DNA from: Jatrophihabitans sp.
GTDB lineage: Bacteria; Actinomycetota; Actinomycetes; Mycobacteriales; Jatrophihabitantaceae
DNA length: 64,000 bases
Direction of reading: 5' to 3'
Assembly (NCBI GenBank): GCA_036389035.1
Contig: DASVQQ010000010.1
Location: forward strand, 62,001 to 126,000
Part shown: in pieces, positions 7,890 through 16,483 of the stretch
How the letters are laid out: every line of letters starts with the position of its first letter
Position numbering within the stretch: the stretch's first letter is position 1
Notes under the pieces: model-generated
Seen by the model: the letters and a program-made list of their open reading frames with translations, nothing else
Databases searched by the model: none
What the model was told of the DNA's origin: nothing
Made by a program: the position numbers and the translations under genes

Positions 7890-10800
7890 ATGGCCGGTGC
7901 GTACACCGAAGCGGGGTTGGTTGAGGGGCCAAGCCTGGAGCTGCTAGAAGAGCTCGGGTGGACGCACGTCAGCGCCTTCGGCGAGACCTTCGGTCCGGCC
8001 GGCACCCTTGGCCGAGACTCGGCTCGCGACGTCTTTCTCATGCACCGTCTCCGTGACGCGTTACGCGACCTCAACCCGCTCGTCCCTGAGGCCGTTCGCG
8101 AAGAAGCGCTCACCGCGATAACCCGGGACCGATCCCTCATAGACCGCGTGCGCGCGAACCGCGAAGTTTATGACCTCCTCCGTGACGGTTTCAAGGGTGA
8201 GTGGGAGGAGAGCGGTGATCGGCAGTACGCGACGGTGGCGTACATCGACTTCCGGGACTCGACCAAGAACGACTGGGTCGCCGCCAGTCAGATCTGGATC
8301 ACCGGTGACTTGCACAAGCGTCGCCCCGACACTGTCTTATTCGTCAACGGCATCCCTCTTGTGCTGTTGGAGTTCAAGGAACCCAACAAGCCGGTGAAGC
8401 ACGCATACGACGACAACCTCACTGACTACCGCGACACCATCCCGGCACTGTTTATCCCCAACGGCCTCGTGTTGCTCTCCAACGGCAGCGAGGCGAAGGT
8501 CGGCTCCTCGTTCGCGCCGTGGGAGTTCTTCTCCGACTGGAAGGTCATCGACGCCGCAGGCAATCGCGGCGTCATCGCCCTGGACACGGCACTGCGGGGC
8601 ACCTGCACGCCGCACGTACTGCTGGACCTCATCGAGAACTTCCTCGCCTACATCGAGCGGCCCGGCGGTCTCATCAAGGCGGTGGCTCGTAGCCACCAGT
8701 ATCACGGCGTCAACGCCGCGATCGACAACCTGTACAAGGTGCGCTCCACCGGCGACAAGCGCCTCGGTGTTTTCTGGCACACCCAGGGCTCCGGCAAGTC
8801 CCTGTCCATGCTGTGGTTCACCCAAAAGGTGCTCCGGCAGATTGCCGGCAAGTGGACCTTCGTCATGGTCACCGACCGCAAGGAACTGGACGACCAATTG
8901 CACGGGGAGTTCGCCGACGCGGGCGCGATCGCCAAGGAGGCCCAGGTACACGCCGGCTCAATCGCGAACCTCCGTGAGCTGCTCTCCGCTGACCACCGGT
9001 ATGTGTTCACGCTCATCCAGAAGTTCCAGACCACCCGCGACGAAGCGCTGATGCCGGTGCTGTCTGCTCGGGACGACGTCATCGTCATCACGGATGAGGC
9101 ACACCGTAGCCAGTACGACACTCTCGCGCTGAACATGCGTCGGGCGCTGCCCAACGCCTCGTTCATGGGCTTCACCGGCACGCCCCTGGTTGCGGGTGAG
9201 GAACTCACCAAGCAGCAGTTCGGTGACTACGTCAGCGTCTACAACTTCCGCGCGGCCATTGAGGACGGCTCGACCGTCCCGCTGTACTACGAGAACCGCA
9301 TCCCCGAGCTGCAGCTGGTCAACGCTGACTTCGCCGACGAACTCGAGTCGCTGCTCGAGACGGCTGAGGTCGACGAGGAAGCCGAGGGCGAGCTCGCCAA
9401 GAAGTTCGGCAAGCAGTACACCCTGCTCACGCGACCTGAGCGCCTACAGAAGATCGCGAAGGACCTCGTCGCCCACTTCGTCGGCCGAGGCTTCACCGGC
9501 AAGGCCATGTACGTCGGCCTCGACAAGGCCGCCGCCGTGCGCATGCACGACCTGGTGAAGGATGCCTGGGCAGAGCACCTCGCCGAGCTGCGCACCCAGC
9601 ACGACGCGCTGCCCGAGCTGGAGCGGCCATGGCTGGCCAGTCGCATCGAACTGATGGAGACGACCGACATGGCGGTCGTCGTCTCCCAGAGCCAGAACGA
9701 ACTCAGTCACCTCGACGCGCTCGGCCTGGACATCCGACCTCACCGCGCCAGGATGAACACCGAAGACCTCGCCGAGAAGTTCAAGGACCCGGACGATCGG
9801 CTGCGTCTGGTCTTCGTCTGCGCCATGTGGATGACCGGATTTGATGCCCCCAGCGTGTCGACCATCTACCTCGACCGGCCGATGCGCAATCACAGCCTCA
9901 TGCAGACCATCGCCCGAGCCAACCGCGTCTTCCCAGAGAAGGACAACGGACTCATCGTCGACTACGTAGGCGTGTTCCGGAACCTTGAAAAAGCTCTGGC
10001 GATCTACGGCGCCGCGAACACTGGTGTGGATGTCGGCTCGCCCATCGAGATCATCGACGAGCTTGTCGCCGCCCTGGGCGAAGCCGTGAACCAACTCTTC
10101 ACCTTCTGCGCGGCGCAAGGTGTCGACCTGCCCACCATGCGCGACGCACAAGGCTTCCAGCACGTCGCGCTGCGCGACGCCGCAGTGGAAGCGCTACTGG
10201 TGGATGAGGAGACCCGCACGACCTTCATGGCTGGCGCTCGGCACGTACGCAAGCTGTTCAAGGCGCTACTCCCGGACCCCACGGCCGCGGCACAGCAGCG
10301 CACCGTAGCCGCGATCCGGGTCGTGGCCGAGCGCATCGCCGATGTCACCCGAACACCGAAGGCGGACATCGCAGAAGTCGCCGACGCCGTCGAGAAGCTG
10401 CTCGACCGATCAGTCGGGGCCGAGGAGTACGTCATCCGCGCAGCTGCGGACGGGAGCAACCCGGATCCGCTGATCGACCTGTCCCAGATCGACTTCGACG
10501 GGCTGGCGAAGAAGTTCGCTGGCCGTAAGCGCGCCGAAACCGACCGCCTCGCCCAGCTGCTGAAGCAGCGGGCGATCGGCGCAGCGACTCGCAACCCCAC
10601 CCGGTACGACCTCGTGGAACGCATCGAGGCCCTGATCGCCGACTACAACGCCGGAAGCATCAACATCGACGAGTATTTGCGTCGCCTCATCGAGCTGTCG
10701 AAGACGCTCACCGACGAGGAGCAGCGCGCCGGCCGCGAGGGACTCACCGAGGAAGAGCTGGCCATCTTTGACCTGCTCACCAAACCTGACCCGGTCCTCA

Positions 10801-11210
10801 CCGACGAGCAAGCCGAGACCGTACGGGGAAGCGCGAAGAAGCTACTCACTCACCTGCACGACAAGCTCGTCCTCGACTGGCGCCGCAAGGCCGACGCCTC
10901 CGCCAACGTCCTCGTCACCATCAAGCGTTCGCTGGATGAGGACCTGCCCGCTGACCCGTACCCGCCGACCGTCTTCGACCTCAAGGTCGAGGCGGTCTAC
11001 AACCACGTCCTCACCGCTTACGGCGACGATGGATCGAGCGTCTACTCGATGCGCGCATTGCCGGCCGGGGACGGGACGCAGTCCGGGGTCCCTGCCGGGC
11101 CTCTCGACGTGAACCGGATCTCCGTTGCAGTGGTCGAGCGGATCCGCAGCGATCCGCAGTTCGCGGCGCGGGTAGCCGCCGAGCTCGACGCACCGGGCAG
11201 TGACTCATGA
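7890..11210 (+). CDS. hsdR: type I restriction endonuclease subunit HsdR
   Basis: The motor/nuclease subunit (1,106 residues) translocates and cleaves unmethylated DNA. The N-terminal PD-(D/E)xK-like nuclease is visible around RRPDTVLF and LLEFKEP (about residues 142-166). The SF2 helicase core follows, with Walker A GSGKS near residue 300 in HTQGSGKSLSM, DEAH near residue 402 in ITDEAHRSQYD, GFTGTPL, and motif VI-like QTIARANRVF. The C-terminus contains a helical HsdM-binding region. Length and motif order fit the EcoR124I-like group. No frameshift or stop interrupts it, so the system looks intact. Its stop overlaps the start of a fourth small gene. Confidence 0.95.
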   Translation: MAGAYTEAGLVEGPSLELLEELGWTHVSAFGETFGPAGTLGRDSARDVFLMHRLRDALRDLNPLVPEAVREEALTAITRDRSLIDRVRANREVYDLLRDGFKGEWEESGDRQYATVAYIDFRDSTKNDWVAASQIWITGDLHKRRPDTVLFVNGIPLVLLEFKEPNKPVKHAYDDNLTDYRDTIPALFIPNGLVLLSNGSEAKVGSSFAPWEFFSDWKVIDAAGNRGVIALDTALRGTCTPHVLLDLIENFLAYIERPGGLIKAVARSHQYHGVNAAIDNLYKVRSTGDKRLGVFWHTQGSGKSLSMLWFTQKVLRQIAGKWTFVMVTDRKELDDQLHGEFADAGAIAKEAQVHAGSIANLRELLSADHRYVFTLIQKFQTTRDEALMPVLSARDDVIVITDEAHRSQYDTLALNMRRALPNASFMGFTGTPLVAGEELTKQQFGDYVSVYNFRAAIEDGSTVPLYYENRIPELQLVNADFADELESLLETAEVDEEAEGELAKKFGKQYTLLTRPERLQKIAKDLVAHFVGRGFTGKAMYVGLDKAAAVRMHDLVKDAWAEHLAELRTQHDALPELERPWLASRIELMETTDMAVVVSQSQNELSHLDALGLDIRPHRARMNTEDLAEKFKDPDDRLRLVFVCAMWMTGFDAPSVSTIYLDRPMRNHSLMQTIARANRVFPEKDNGLIVDYVGVFRNLEKALAIYGAANTGVDVGSPIEIIDELVAALGEAVNQLFTFCAAQGVDLPTMRDAQGFQHVALRDAAVEALLVDEETRTTFMAGARHVRKLFKALLPDPTAAAQQRTVAAIRVVAERIADVTRTPKADIAEVADAVEKLLDRSVGAEEYVIRAAADGSNPDPLIDLSQIDFDGLAKKFAGRKRAETDRLAQLLKQRAIGAATRNPTRYDLVERIEALIADYNAGSINIDEYLRRLIELSKTLTDEEQRAGREGLTEEELAIFDLLTKPDPVLTDEQAETVRGSAKKLLTHLHDKLVLDWRRKADASANVLVTIKRSLDEDLPADPYPPTVFDLKVEAVYNHVLTAYGDDGSSVYSMRALPAGDGTQSGVPAGPLDVNRISVAVVERIRSDPQFAARVAAELDAPGSDS

Positions 11211-11656
11211 GCGCGGGTCGCGAAGCCGCGAACCCGGGCGCCAAGCCTCAGACGGTGAAGGTTTCTGAAATGTCACCGCCCGCGGCTCGGTGTGAGCACG
11301 ACCTGCTTCCTGGGCAATGCGCACCCTGCTCCGAGGTCCGGGCACGCCGGAAGTCGCTGGCCACGCCCGAAGGGCGGGCCGCGACGCCGCAGATGCGTCG
11401 CCTGATCGAGGCACTGCTTGTGCAGCGGCGCGGGACCGGGAAGTCGAAGTCCGTCCGCAAGGTGGAGGCCGCAAGCGTCCGCGAGGCGGAGGCACTGCTG
11501 AGCAAGGCCGATCGTCGGCTGGCCCGGCAGATCGCCACGGAGCGGCAACCCCGACTGCGTCCGACGCGCGCTCAACTTGTGCATGAGGACAAGCTTGCGG
11601 GCATTCACCGGCCGTGGGTGTCGCCGCAGAACGTTGGGCGCGGTAAGCGCAGCTAG
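11207..11656 (+). CDS. small Cys/His-motif protein coupled to hsdR
   Basis: A 149-residue basic protein of unrecognised family. Its ATG overlaps the hsdR stop as ATGA, the same coupling used between hsdM and hsdS, so it is likely co-translated with the restriction subunit. Near residues 29-41 it has CEHDLLPGQCAPC, a C-x-H-x(6)-C-x2-C arrangement that could hold one zinc ion. The middle (PQMRRLIEALLVQRRGTGKS) and C-terminus are rich in Arg and Lys and predicted mostly helical, compatible with nucleic-acid binding. Codon usage is like that of hsdR. It could be a regulator, an anti-restriction or assembly factor, or a passenger; the sequence does not decide. Confidence 0.7.
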   Translation: MSAGREAANPGAKPQTVKVSEMSPPAARCEHDLLPGQCAPCSEVRARRKSLATPEGRAATPQMRRLIEALLVQRRGTGKSKSVRKVEAASVREAEALLSKADRRLARQIATERQPRLRPTRAQLVHEDKLAGIHRPWVSPQNVGRGKRS

Positions 11657-11856
11657 GCAGGAGGCGTCAACACAGACGCGTCCCACCTTCCCTAAGACCG
11701 ACCCGCATTCGGACGTTCCAGGAACAAGGGTGGCCGCATTCCAAGAGTTGGTTGACCGCGTCTCCGAGTCGTCCATCCACTCGGATTCGGCAACGAGGGG
11801 ACCTGTCCGGGGTAGGCCAGCTCGCCGCCTAGAGCGAACAAGCTCGGCTGACCTAC

Positions 11857-13008
11857 TCAGCGCCGGACCGACACCGTCACGGTGAACTTGGTATCGCGAT
11901 GCGCCTGCCGGGTGCTGCCGATGTGGCGTTCCAGGCTGCGCCGGTGGTCCAGGTGCGAGTTGTACACGGTCCACAACTGTCCGCCGGGACGCAGCACCCG
12001 CCCGGCTGCTCGGAACAGCTTGAGTGCCGCGGCCGGGTTGACGGTGGCGCCCACGTGGAACGGCGGGTTGCAGACGATCAGGTCGGCGCTGGCGTCGGCG
12101 AGCCCGCTCATCGCGTCCTCGCGCCGGACGCTGACCCGGTCGGCCACCTCGTTGGCCAGCATCGTCGCCCGCGCCGAGGCCACCGCCGCGGCGGACTCGT
12201 CGGTGGCGATCACCCGAAGCCCCGGGCGGGCCTTGGCCAGCGCCGCCGCCAGGATCCCGGTGCCGCAGCCGAGGTCGACCGCCGTGTCGGCTTCGGGCGC
12301 CATCCGATCCAGCATCGCCAGCAACTGCCGGGTGCCGAGGTCGAGCTTGGTGTCGGCGAAGACCGCCCCGTGCGCGCACACCCACAGGCCGGCTTCGGCC
12401 AGGAACTCCCGGCGCGGAAAGCCTGATCCGGCCACCTCCCGGCGCGGTTCGCGCGCGGTGATCACCCGCGACTTCTGTCGCGCCAAGCCCGCCCGGACGT
12501 CGCCGAAGCAGGCCCGCAGCACGTCGTTCATGCTCAGGCTCAGGTGCTTGACCCGCCCGCCCAGGTAGACCGTCACGTCCGGGTCGGCGTGCCGGGCGAT
12601 CAGCTCGACGGCCTCGCGCAGCGCGTCGATGCTCTTGGGCGCCTGGATCAGCACCACCTCGGCGGCGCTGAACAGCTCTGCCGCCTCGAACAGCGCTGCG
12701 TCCAGCGGCAGCTGGTGGTACCGGCCGGTCAGTCCCAGCCGTTGCGCGTTGCCGGCCAGGGCCAGCTCACCCGACAGCGGATCCTGGTGCACCCGCAACC
12801 GGTCCAGGCCGTGCTGGGCGGCCGCGCCCAGGGTCAGCGCGCCGTAATGGTCGTTGACCAGCACCACCGAGCCCGGCGTGGCGGTCCGCAGCCGGGGCGC
12901 GGCCTCGTCCAGCAGCAGCCGGTCGGTGGCGTCGACGGCGAACAGGTTGGCCGCCTCCACATCGGGGTGGCGGCGAAGCGAGTCGAAATCGAAGTCCGGA
13001 CCGGTCAC
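11857..13008 (-). CDS. RsmC/RlmG-like class I SAM-dependent methyltransferase
   Basis: A 383-residue protein with the two-lobed layout of rRNA guanine-N2 methyltransferases. The N-terminal lobe is a degenerate methyltransferase fold (VVLVNDHYGALTLG, then VVLIQAPKSIDAL). The C-terminal lobe is catalytic, with SAM motif I DLGCGTGILAAAL near residues 243-255 and the base-flipping motif NPPFH near residue 311. This matches the MTS/RsmC/RlmG family that makes m2G in 16S or 23S rRNA; which of the two is modified cannot be told. It stands alone, facing away from the AIM24 operon, with about 200 bp of unassigned sequence separating it from the restriction island. Confidence 0.87.
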   Translation of the reverse strand: MTGPDFDFDSLRRHPDVEAANLFAVDATDRLLLDEAAPRLRTATPGSVVLVNDHYGALTLGAAAQHGLDRLRVHQDPLSGELALAGNAQRLGLTGRYHQLPLDAALFEAAELFSAAEVVLIQAPKSIDALREAVELIARHADPDVTVYLGGRVKHLSLSMNDVLRACFGDVRAGLARQKSRVITAREPRREVAGSGFPRREFLAEAGLWVCAHGAVFADTKLDLGTRQLLAMLDRMAPEADTAVDLGCGTGILAAALAKARPGLRVIATDESAAAVASARATMLANEVADRVSVRREDAMSGLADASADLIVCNPPFHVGATVNPAAALKLFRAAGRVLRPGGQLWTVYNSHLDHRRSLERHIGSTRQAHRDTKFTVTVSVRR

Positions 13009-13135
13009 CGGGCGAGCATGTCACCCCGGCCCTGGCCGTTCTTAGGCACCGGGAGCCGCTGGGCTGCTAGCGTCGCTGGCGTCGAGGCGGGGGCTCACCG
13101 ACGGGCCCGTCGACCGGGCACCAGGGGGAGTGTCG

Positions 13136-13762
13136 ATGAGTCAGCTGAGAACCAACGGGCGACGGGTGCTGGAGGCCCACCTGCAGAACACCGGCATCCG
13201 CGCGATCAGCGGGTCGATGGTGGCCTATGACGGGCAGGTGCAGTTCAAGAGCGCCGGCATGGGCGGCGGCGAGGGCATGATGGCCGGCCTGAAGCGCAAG
13301 GCCACCGGCGAGTCGCTGTCCCTGATGGAGTGCACCGGGTCGGGGGTGGTCTACTTCGCCCTCGACGCCCAGGACATCACGCTGGTCGAGCTGAACAACG
13401 AGACGCTGCAGATCGAGTCGCGCCAGCTGCTGGCCCTGGTGGGCCAGCTGCGGATGGACGTCAAGTTCGCCGGAGTCCGCGGCGCGGCCACCGGGCAGGG
13501 GCTGTTCACCACGACGGTGACCGGGACCGGCCAGGTGGCGATCCTGTCGGCCGGCGGCCCGCTGATCGGCCTCGAGGTCTCCGCCCAGTACCCCCTGGTG
13601 GTCGACCCGGACGCCTTCGTCGCGGCCCGCGGTCAGTTGAACCAGTCCTTCATCACCGATATCTCCTGGGCCTCGGTGGTGGGTGAGGGCAGCGGCGAGC
13701 CGTACTCCCTGCGCTGGGAAGGCCAGGGTGTGGTCTACATCCAGCCCGCGGAGCGACCATGA
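13136..13762 (+). CDS. AIM24 family protein, first of three
   Basis: A 208-residue protein of the AIM24/TRAP-like beta-roll family, whose bacterial role is unknown. Family features visible are GSMVAYDGQVQF near the N-terminus, the ATGQGLFTT motif in the second half, and the C-terminal WEGQGVVYIQPAE. ATG 13136 was chosen over the GTG at 13130 because AGGGGG lies seven bases upstream of the ATG. The gene leads a three-gene operon in which each gene overlaps the next as ATGA. The three paralogues are diverged but share the same end signature, so they arose by tandem duplication and may form a mixed oligomer. Confidence 0.85.
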   Translation: MSQLRTNGRRVLEAHLQNTGIRAISGSMVAYDGQVQFKSAGMGGGEGMMAGLKRKATGESLSLMECTGSGVVYFALDAQDITLVELNNETLQIESRQLLALVGQLRMDVKFAGVRGAATGQGLFTTTVTGTGQVAILSAGGPLIGLEVSAQYPLVVDPDAFVAARGQLNQSFITDISWASVVGEGSGEPYSLRWEGQGVVYIQPAERP

Positions 13763-14448
13763 CATTCGAGAAGGTCAATTCCAAGGTGGTCAGGATCAAC
13801 CTGGCCGCCAGCGGCGACGTGCTGGCCCGCAAGGGCGCGATGCTCTTCTACACCGGTGACGTCCGGTTCACCCCGCACGGCCCGGGCGGCGCGGCCGGTG
13901 GCGGCGCCATGGGAGCCATGGGCGGGCTGGTCGGCATGGCCGGACGGGCCATGGCCGGCGAGCACCAGATCATGATGGTCGCCACCGGCAACGGCGAGGT
14001 CCATTACGGCCGGGCCGGGCTGCACGTGACTGTGGTGCCGCTGCGCGGTGACCGGCTGGTGGTCGAGTCCAGCCGGCTGCTGGCCCACACGGCGAACCTG
14101 CAGTCCGCGGTGGTGCCGCTGTCCTCGGGCGGCTCGGGCGGCGGCGGGCTGCGCGGCATGGTCCGCGGCGCCGTCACCGGCCAGGGCCTGTTCACCACCC
14201 AGCTCTCCGGCCAGGGCGCGGTGGTGCTGCTCAGCCACGGCGGCACCATCGAGCTCCCGGTCCGGGCCGGCGGCGGCACGTTCGTCGACCCGCAGGCCTA
14301 CGTGGGTCACGTGGGCAACGTCGAGGTCAAGCTCGCGGCCAAGGTCGGCTGGCGCGACGCGGTGGGTAAGGGAGGCGGGGAGGCCATGCAACTGCAGCTG
14401 AGCGGTGACGGCGTCGTCTACGTCCAGGCATCGGAGCAGAAGCTATGA
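13759..14448 (+). CDS. AIM24 family protein, second of three
   Basis: A 229-residue AIM24 paralogue that starts inside the stop of the first (ATGA). It has the same core: GAMLFYTGDVRF at the N-terminus, a Gly/Met/Ala-rich insertion around GGAMGAMGGLVGMAGRAMAG (about residues 48-67), VTGQGLFTTQLSGQGAV, and the terminal LSGDGVVYVQASEQ. The Gly/Ala/Met-rich loop is at the position where the first paralogue has a shorter GGGEGMMAG stretch, so it is a shared but variable flexible segment. Function is unknown, and the tight coupling argues that the products are needed in fixed ratio. Confidence 0.85.
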   Translation: MTFEKVNSKVVRINLAASGDVLARKGAMLFYTGDVRFTPHGPGGAAGGGAMGAMGGLVGMAGRAMAGEHQIMMVATGNGEVHYGRAGLHVTVVPLRGDRLVVESSRLLAHTANLQSAVVPLSSGGSGGGGLRGMVRGAVTGQGLFTTQLSGQGAVVLLSHGGTIELPVRAGGGTFVDPQAYVGHVGNVEVKLAAKVGWRDAVGKGGGEAMQLQLSGDGVVYVQASEQKL

Positions 14449-15206
14449 CGATCGCGGTGCACAGCGCGATGTCGCTGCCTGACAACGACAACGTGCCGGA
14501 CAACCCGTACGCGTACTCGCTGGAGATCACCCAGCCCTGGTTCATGACCAAGGGCGCCATGATCGCCTTCTACGGCTCGCTGAAGTTCGTGGCCGTGCGC
14601 GGTCGCGGCCTGAGTGGGCACATCTTCCAGATGGTCACCGCCCAGTTCTCCTCGCCGCTGTACGCCCAGGACTGGGTGGTGGCCGAGGGCCACGGCAAGC
14701 TGGTGCTCGGAGACCGGGGCTACGAGATCAACTCCTACGACCTGGACGACGGCAACCTCACCATCAAGGCCTCGAACCTGCTGGCCTTCGAGGGCAGCCT
14801 GGCGCTGCAGCAGTCGATCGTGCCCGGCTTTCTGACCCTGGTCGGGACGGGCAAGTTCCTCGCCTCGTCCTCCGGGGCGGTGATGTTCGCCGAGCCGCCG
14901 CTGCGGGTCGACCCCGAGGCGCTGCTCGGCTGGGCGGACTGCCCGGCCCCGAGCCACCGCTATGACGCGGGCTGGATGGCGGGCTTCCTCGGCTCGGCGA
15001 TGGCCATGATGGGCGCCTCCTCGGGTGAGGAACGCCAGTTCGACTTCACCGGCGCCGGAACGGTCCTCATCCAGTCCAGCGAGGCGGTGCGGTCTGACCG
15101 CGACATCCTGCAACTGGTCGAGAGCCAGCTACCGCTGGTGGGCCCGACCGGCCTGCAGCGGCTGCAGCAGTCCATCCAGCAGCGCCTGGCGCAGCAGAGC
15201 ACCTAG
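14445..15206 (+). CDS. AIM24 family protein, third of three
   Basis: The third and longest paralogue, 253 residues, also starts in the preceding stop (ATGA). Recognisable parts are the N-terminal TKGAMIAFYGSLKFVAV, LVGTGKFLASSSGAV in place of the usual GQGLF block, and the end of the beta-roll at FTGAGTVLIQSSE. Unlike its two neighbours it has a C-terminal extension of about 35 residues, DILQLVESQL followed by a Gln-rich helix, GLQRLQQSIQQRLAQQST, that could mediate oligomerisation. No enzyme residues can be assigned. Confidence 0.82.
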   Translation: MTIAVHSAMSLPDNDNVPDNPYAYSLEITQPWFMTKGAMIAFYGSLKFVAVRGRGLSGHIFQMVTAQFSSPLYAQDWVVAEGHGKLVLGDRGYEINSYDLDDGNLTIKASNLLAFEGSLALQQSIVPGFLTLVGTGKFLASSSGAVMFAEPPLRVDPEALLGWADCPAPSHRYDAGWMAGFLGSAMAMMGASSGEERQFDFTGAGTVLIQSSEAVRSDRDILQLVESQLPLVGPTGLQRLQQSIQQRLAQQST

Positions 15207-15240
15207 CCGGACGCAACCTCCCGCCCGAACCGCGACCCGG

Positions 15241-15291
15241 GCTCAGGAGGACGGCGTGCTCAGGAGGACAGCGTGCTCAGGAGGACGGCGC
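15241..15291. repeat. three 17-bp units over the msrA stop codon
   Basis: Units 15241-15257, 15258-15274 and 15275-15291 share GCTCAGGAGGACRGCG. The unit nearest the gene contains the msrA stop (TCA on the plus strand at 15277-15279), and the two extra copies downstream each carry the same stop triplet. They are therefore duplications of the end of the coding region. Confidence 0.85.
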
Positions 15292-15939
15292 GAACAGCCC
15301 GACCGGGCAGCTCACGCCGGTGGCGAACACCGGGCAGTAGCCGTTCGGGTTCTTGGCCAGGTACTGCTGGTGGTAGTCCTCGGCGTAGTAGAACTGGCGC
15401 AGCGGGGCGATCTCGGTGGTGATCGCGCCGTAGCCGGCCTCGGCCAGCCGCTGGCCGAACGCCTTGGCCGCCGCCTCGGCCTGCTCGCGCTGGGAGTCGC
15501 TGGTGTAGAAGATCGCCGAGCGGTACTGGCTGCCGATGTCGTTGCCCTGCCGCATCCCCTGGGTCGGGTCGTGGTTCTCGAAGAACACGCTTAGCAGTTC
15601 CGGGTAACTGATCCGGGCCGGGTCGAAGATCACCCGGACCACCTCGGCGTGGCCGGTGAGTCCGGTGCAGGTCTCCTCATACGTCGGGTGCTCGGTGTAG
15701 CCACCGGCATAGCCGACCGCGGTGGACCAGACGTTCTCGTGCTGCCAGAAGTCCTTCTCCGCGCCCCAGAAGCAACCCATGCCGAACACCGCGGTCTGCA
15801 GGCCGTCCTGCTCGAACGGCTCGCGGATCCGGCGGCCGGTGACGTGGTGGGTCTCAGGGACGCTGAACCGGTAGTCGGTCCGGCCGGGCAGGGCGGTCTC
15901 GGCGGTGACCATCCCGGTTCTGGGGCGCAGGAAACTCAT
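15277..15939 (-). CDS. msrA: peptide-methionine (S)-S-oxide reductase MsrA
   Basis: This enzyme reduces the S epimer of methionine sulfoxide in oxidised proteins. The 220-residue protein has the catalytic-cysteine motif GCFWG (near residue 55), the following [20 protein letters not shown] block, and EVVRVIFDP and [18 protein letters not shown], all standard MsrA. The N-terminal extension of about 45 residues before the domain is common in actinobacterial MsrA. Thiol recycling residues near the C-terminus include [18 protein letters not shown], with two cysteines that can serve as resolving cysteines. The ATG at 15939 has AGGA immediately upstream, so the spacing is poor and an internal start at 15912 remains possible. 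Confidence 0.95.
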   Translation of the reverse strand: MSFLRPRTGMVTAETALPGRTDYRFSVPETHHVTGRRIREPFEQDGLQTAVFGMGCFWGAEKDFWQHENVWSTAVGYAGGYTEHPTYEETCTGLTGHAEVVRVIFDPARISYPELLSVFFENHDPTQGMRQGNDIGSQYRSAIFYTSDSQREQAEAAAKAFGQRLAEAGYGAITTEIAPLRQFYYAEDYHQQYLAKNPNGYCPVFATGVSCPVGLFAPSS

Positions 15940-15985
15940 TCCTCAAGGCTACGTCGGGCGCGCAAGCGACGCGTAGTCTGAAACC

Positions 15986-16411
15986 ATGACGCAGTGGGGA
16001 ATTGACACCCTTTTCAATCCAGGCAAGCGCCACATGGATGAGGAGAAGCGCCGGCTGCAGTCAACCCGCGAAGAAATCGGGGACTCCTCCGGCGGCCGTC
16101 GGATCGATCTCGAATCCGGCACTGTGACGATTCCTCGGCGCGGCAAGGGCGGGCCGGCCGACGCCGCGTCTGAGTCAGGCGAGGCCGAGGCAGGCGAGGC
16201 CGACACCGCGCCCGAGGCAGGTGAGGCCGAGCTCGACGAGGCCGAGCTCGACGAGGCCGAGGGCAATGCCGAGCCAGCCGAAGCCGAGCCGAACGTGAAT
16301 GAAGCCGAGCCGACCGCGGACGAGGCAGTAGCGGAGTCCGACGCAGCCGAGGCCGAGCCCAAGACCTTCGGGACCGGGGCACAGGCAGCCGGGATTGATC
16401 TGAGGCACTAA
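15986..16411 (+). CDS. acidic repetitive protein with DUF6191-like N-terminus
   Basis: A 141-residue protein in two parts. The first ~50 residues (FNPGKRHMDEEKRRLQSTRE, then RRIDLESGTVTIPRRG) resemble the small actinobacterial DUF6191 proteins, whose function is unknown. The remainder is a very acidic Glu/Ala-rich tail built from short repeats such as AELDEAELDEAE and EAEAGEAD. The tail is expected to be disordered. The DNA has matching repeats in the 16170-16260 region. The family assignment is from memory of the N-terminal wording and needs a profile search. It is transcribed away from msrA and converges with the AidB-like gene across a long palindrome. Confidence 0.6.
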   Translation: MTQWGIDTLFNPGKRHMDEEKRRLQSTREEIGDSSGGRRIDLESGTVTIPRRGKGGPADAASESGEAEAGEADTAPEAGEAELDEAELDEAEGNAEPAEAEPNVNEAEPTADEAVAESDAAEAEPKTFGTGAQAAGIDLRH

Positions 16412-16416
16412 CCACC

Positions 16417-16440
16417 GTTACGTCACATTTGTGACCTAAC
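16417..16440. terminator. 24-bp hyphenated palindrome between convergent genes
   Basis: Two 11-base arms beginning GTTA and ending TAAC surround TT; 10 of 11 positions pair, with the inner arms GTCACA and TGTGAC. It starts six bases after the stop of the acidic protein and precedes the stop of the convergent AidB-like gene. It may be a bidirectional terminator without a T tract, or a protein-binding site. Confidence 0.5.
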
Positions 16441-16483
16441 TCACTACCGCTTCGCCAGCCGGGAGCCAGGATCCGTGGCCCGG

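Noticed and set aside
11720..11850. tRNA-Ser-like wording on the minus strand (TCCGAGTGGATGGAC)
   Set aside because: No acceptor or T arm can be paired around it; only a 6-bp CCGAGT/ACTCGG stem-loop is real.
11273..12385. Long minus-strand open frame across the end of the restriction operon and the methyltransferase
   Set aside because: It is the antisense of the Cys/His protein gene and a wrong frame of the rRNA methyltransferase; no protein family is visible.
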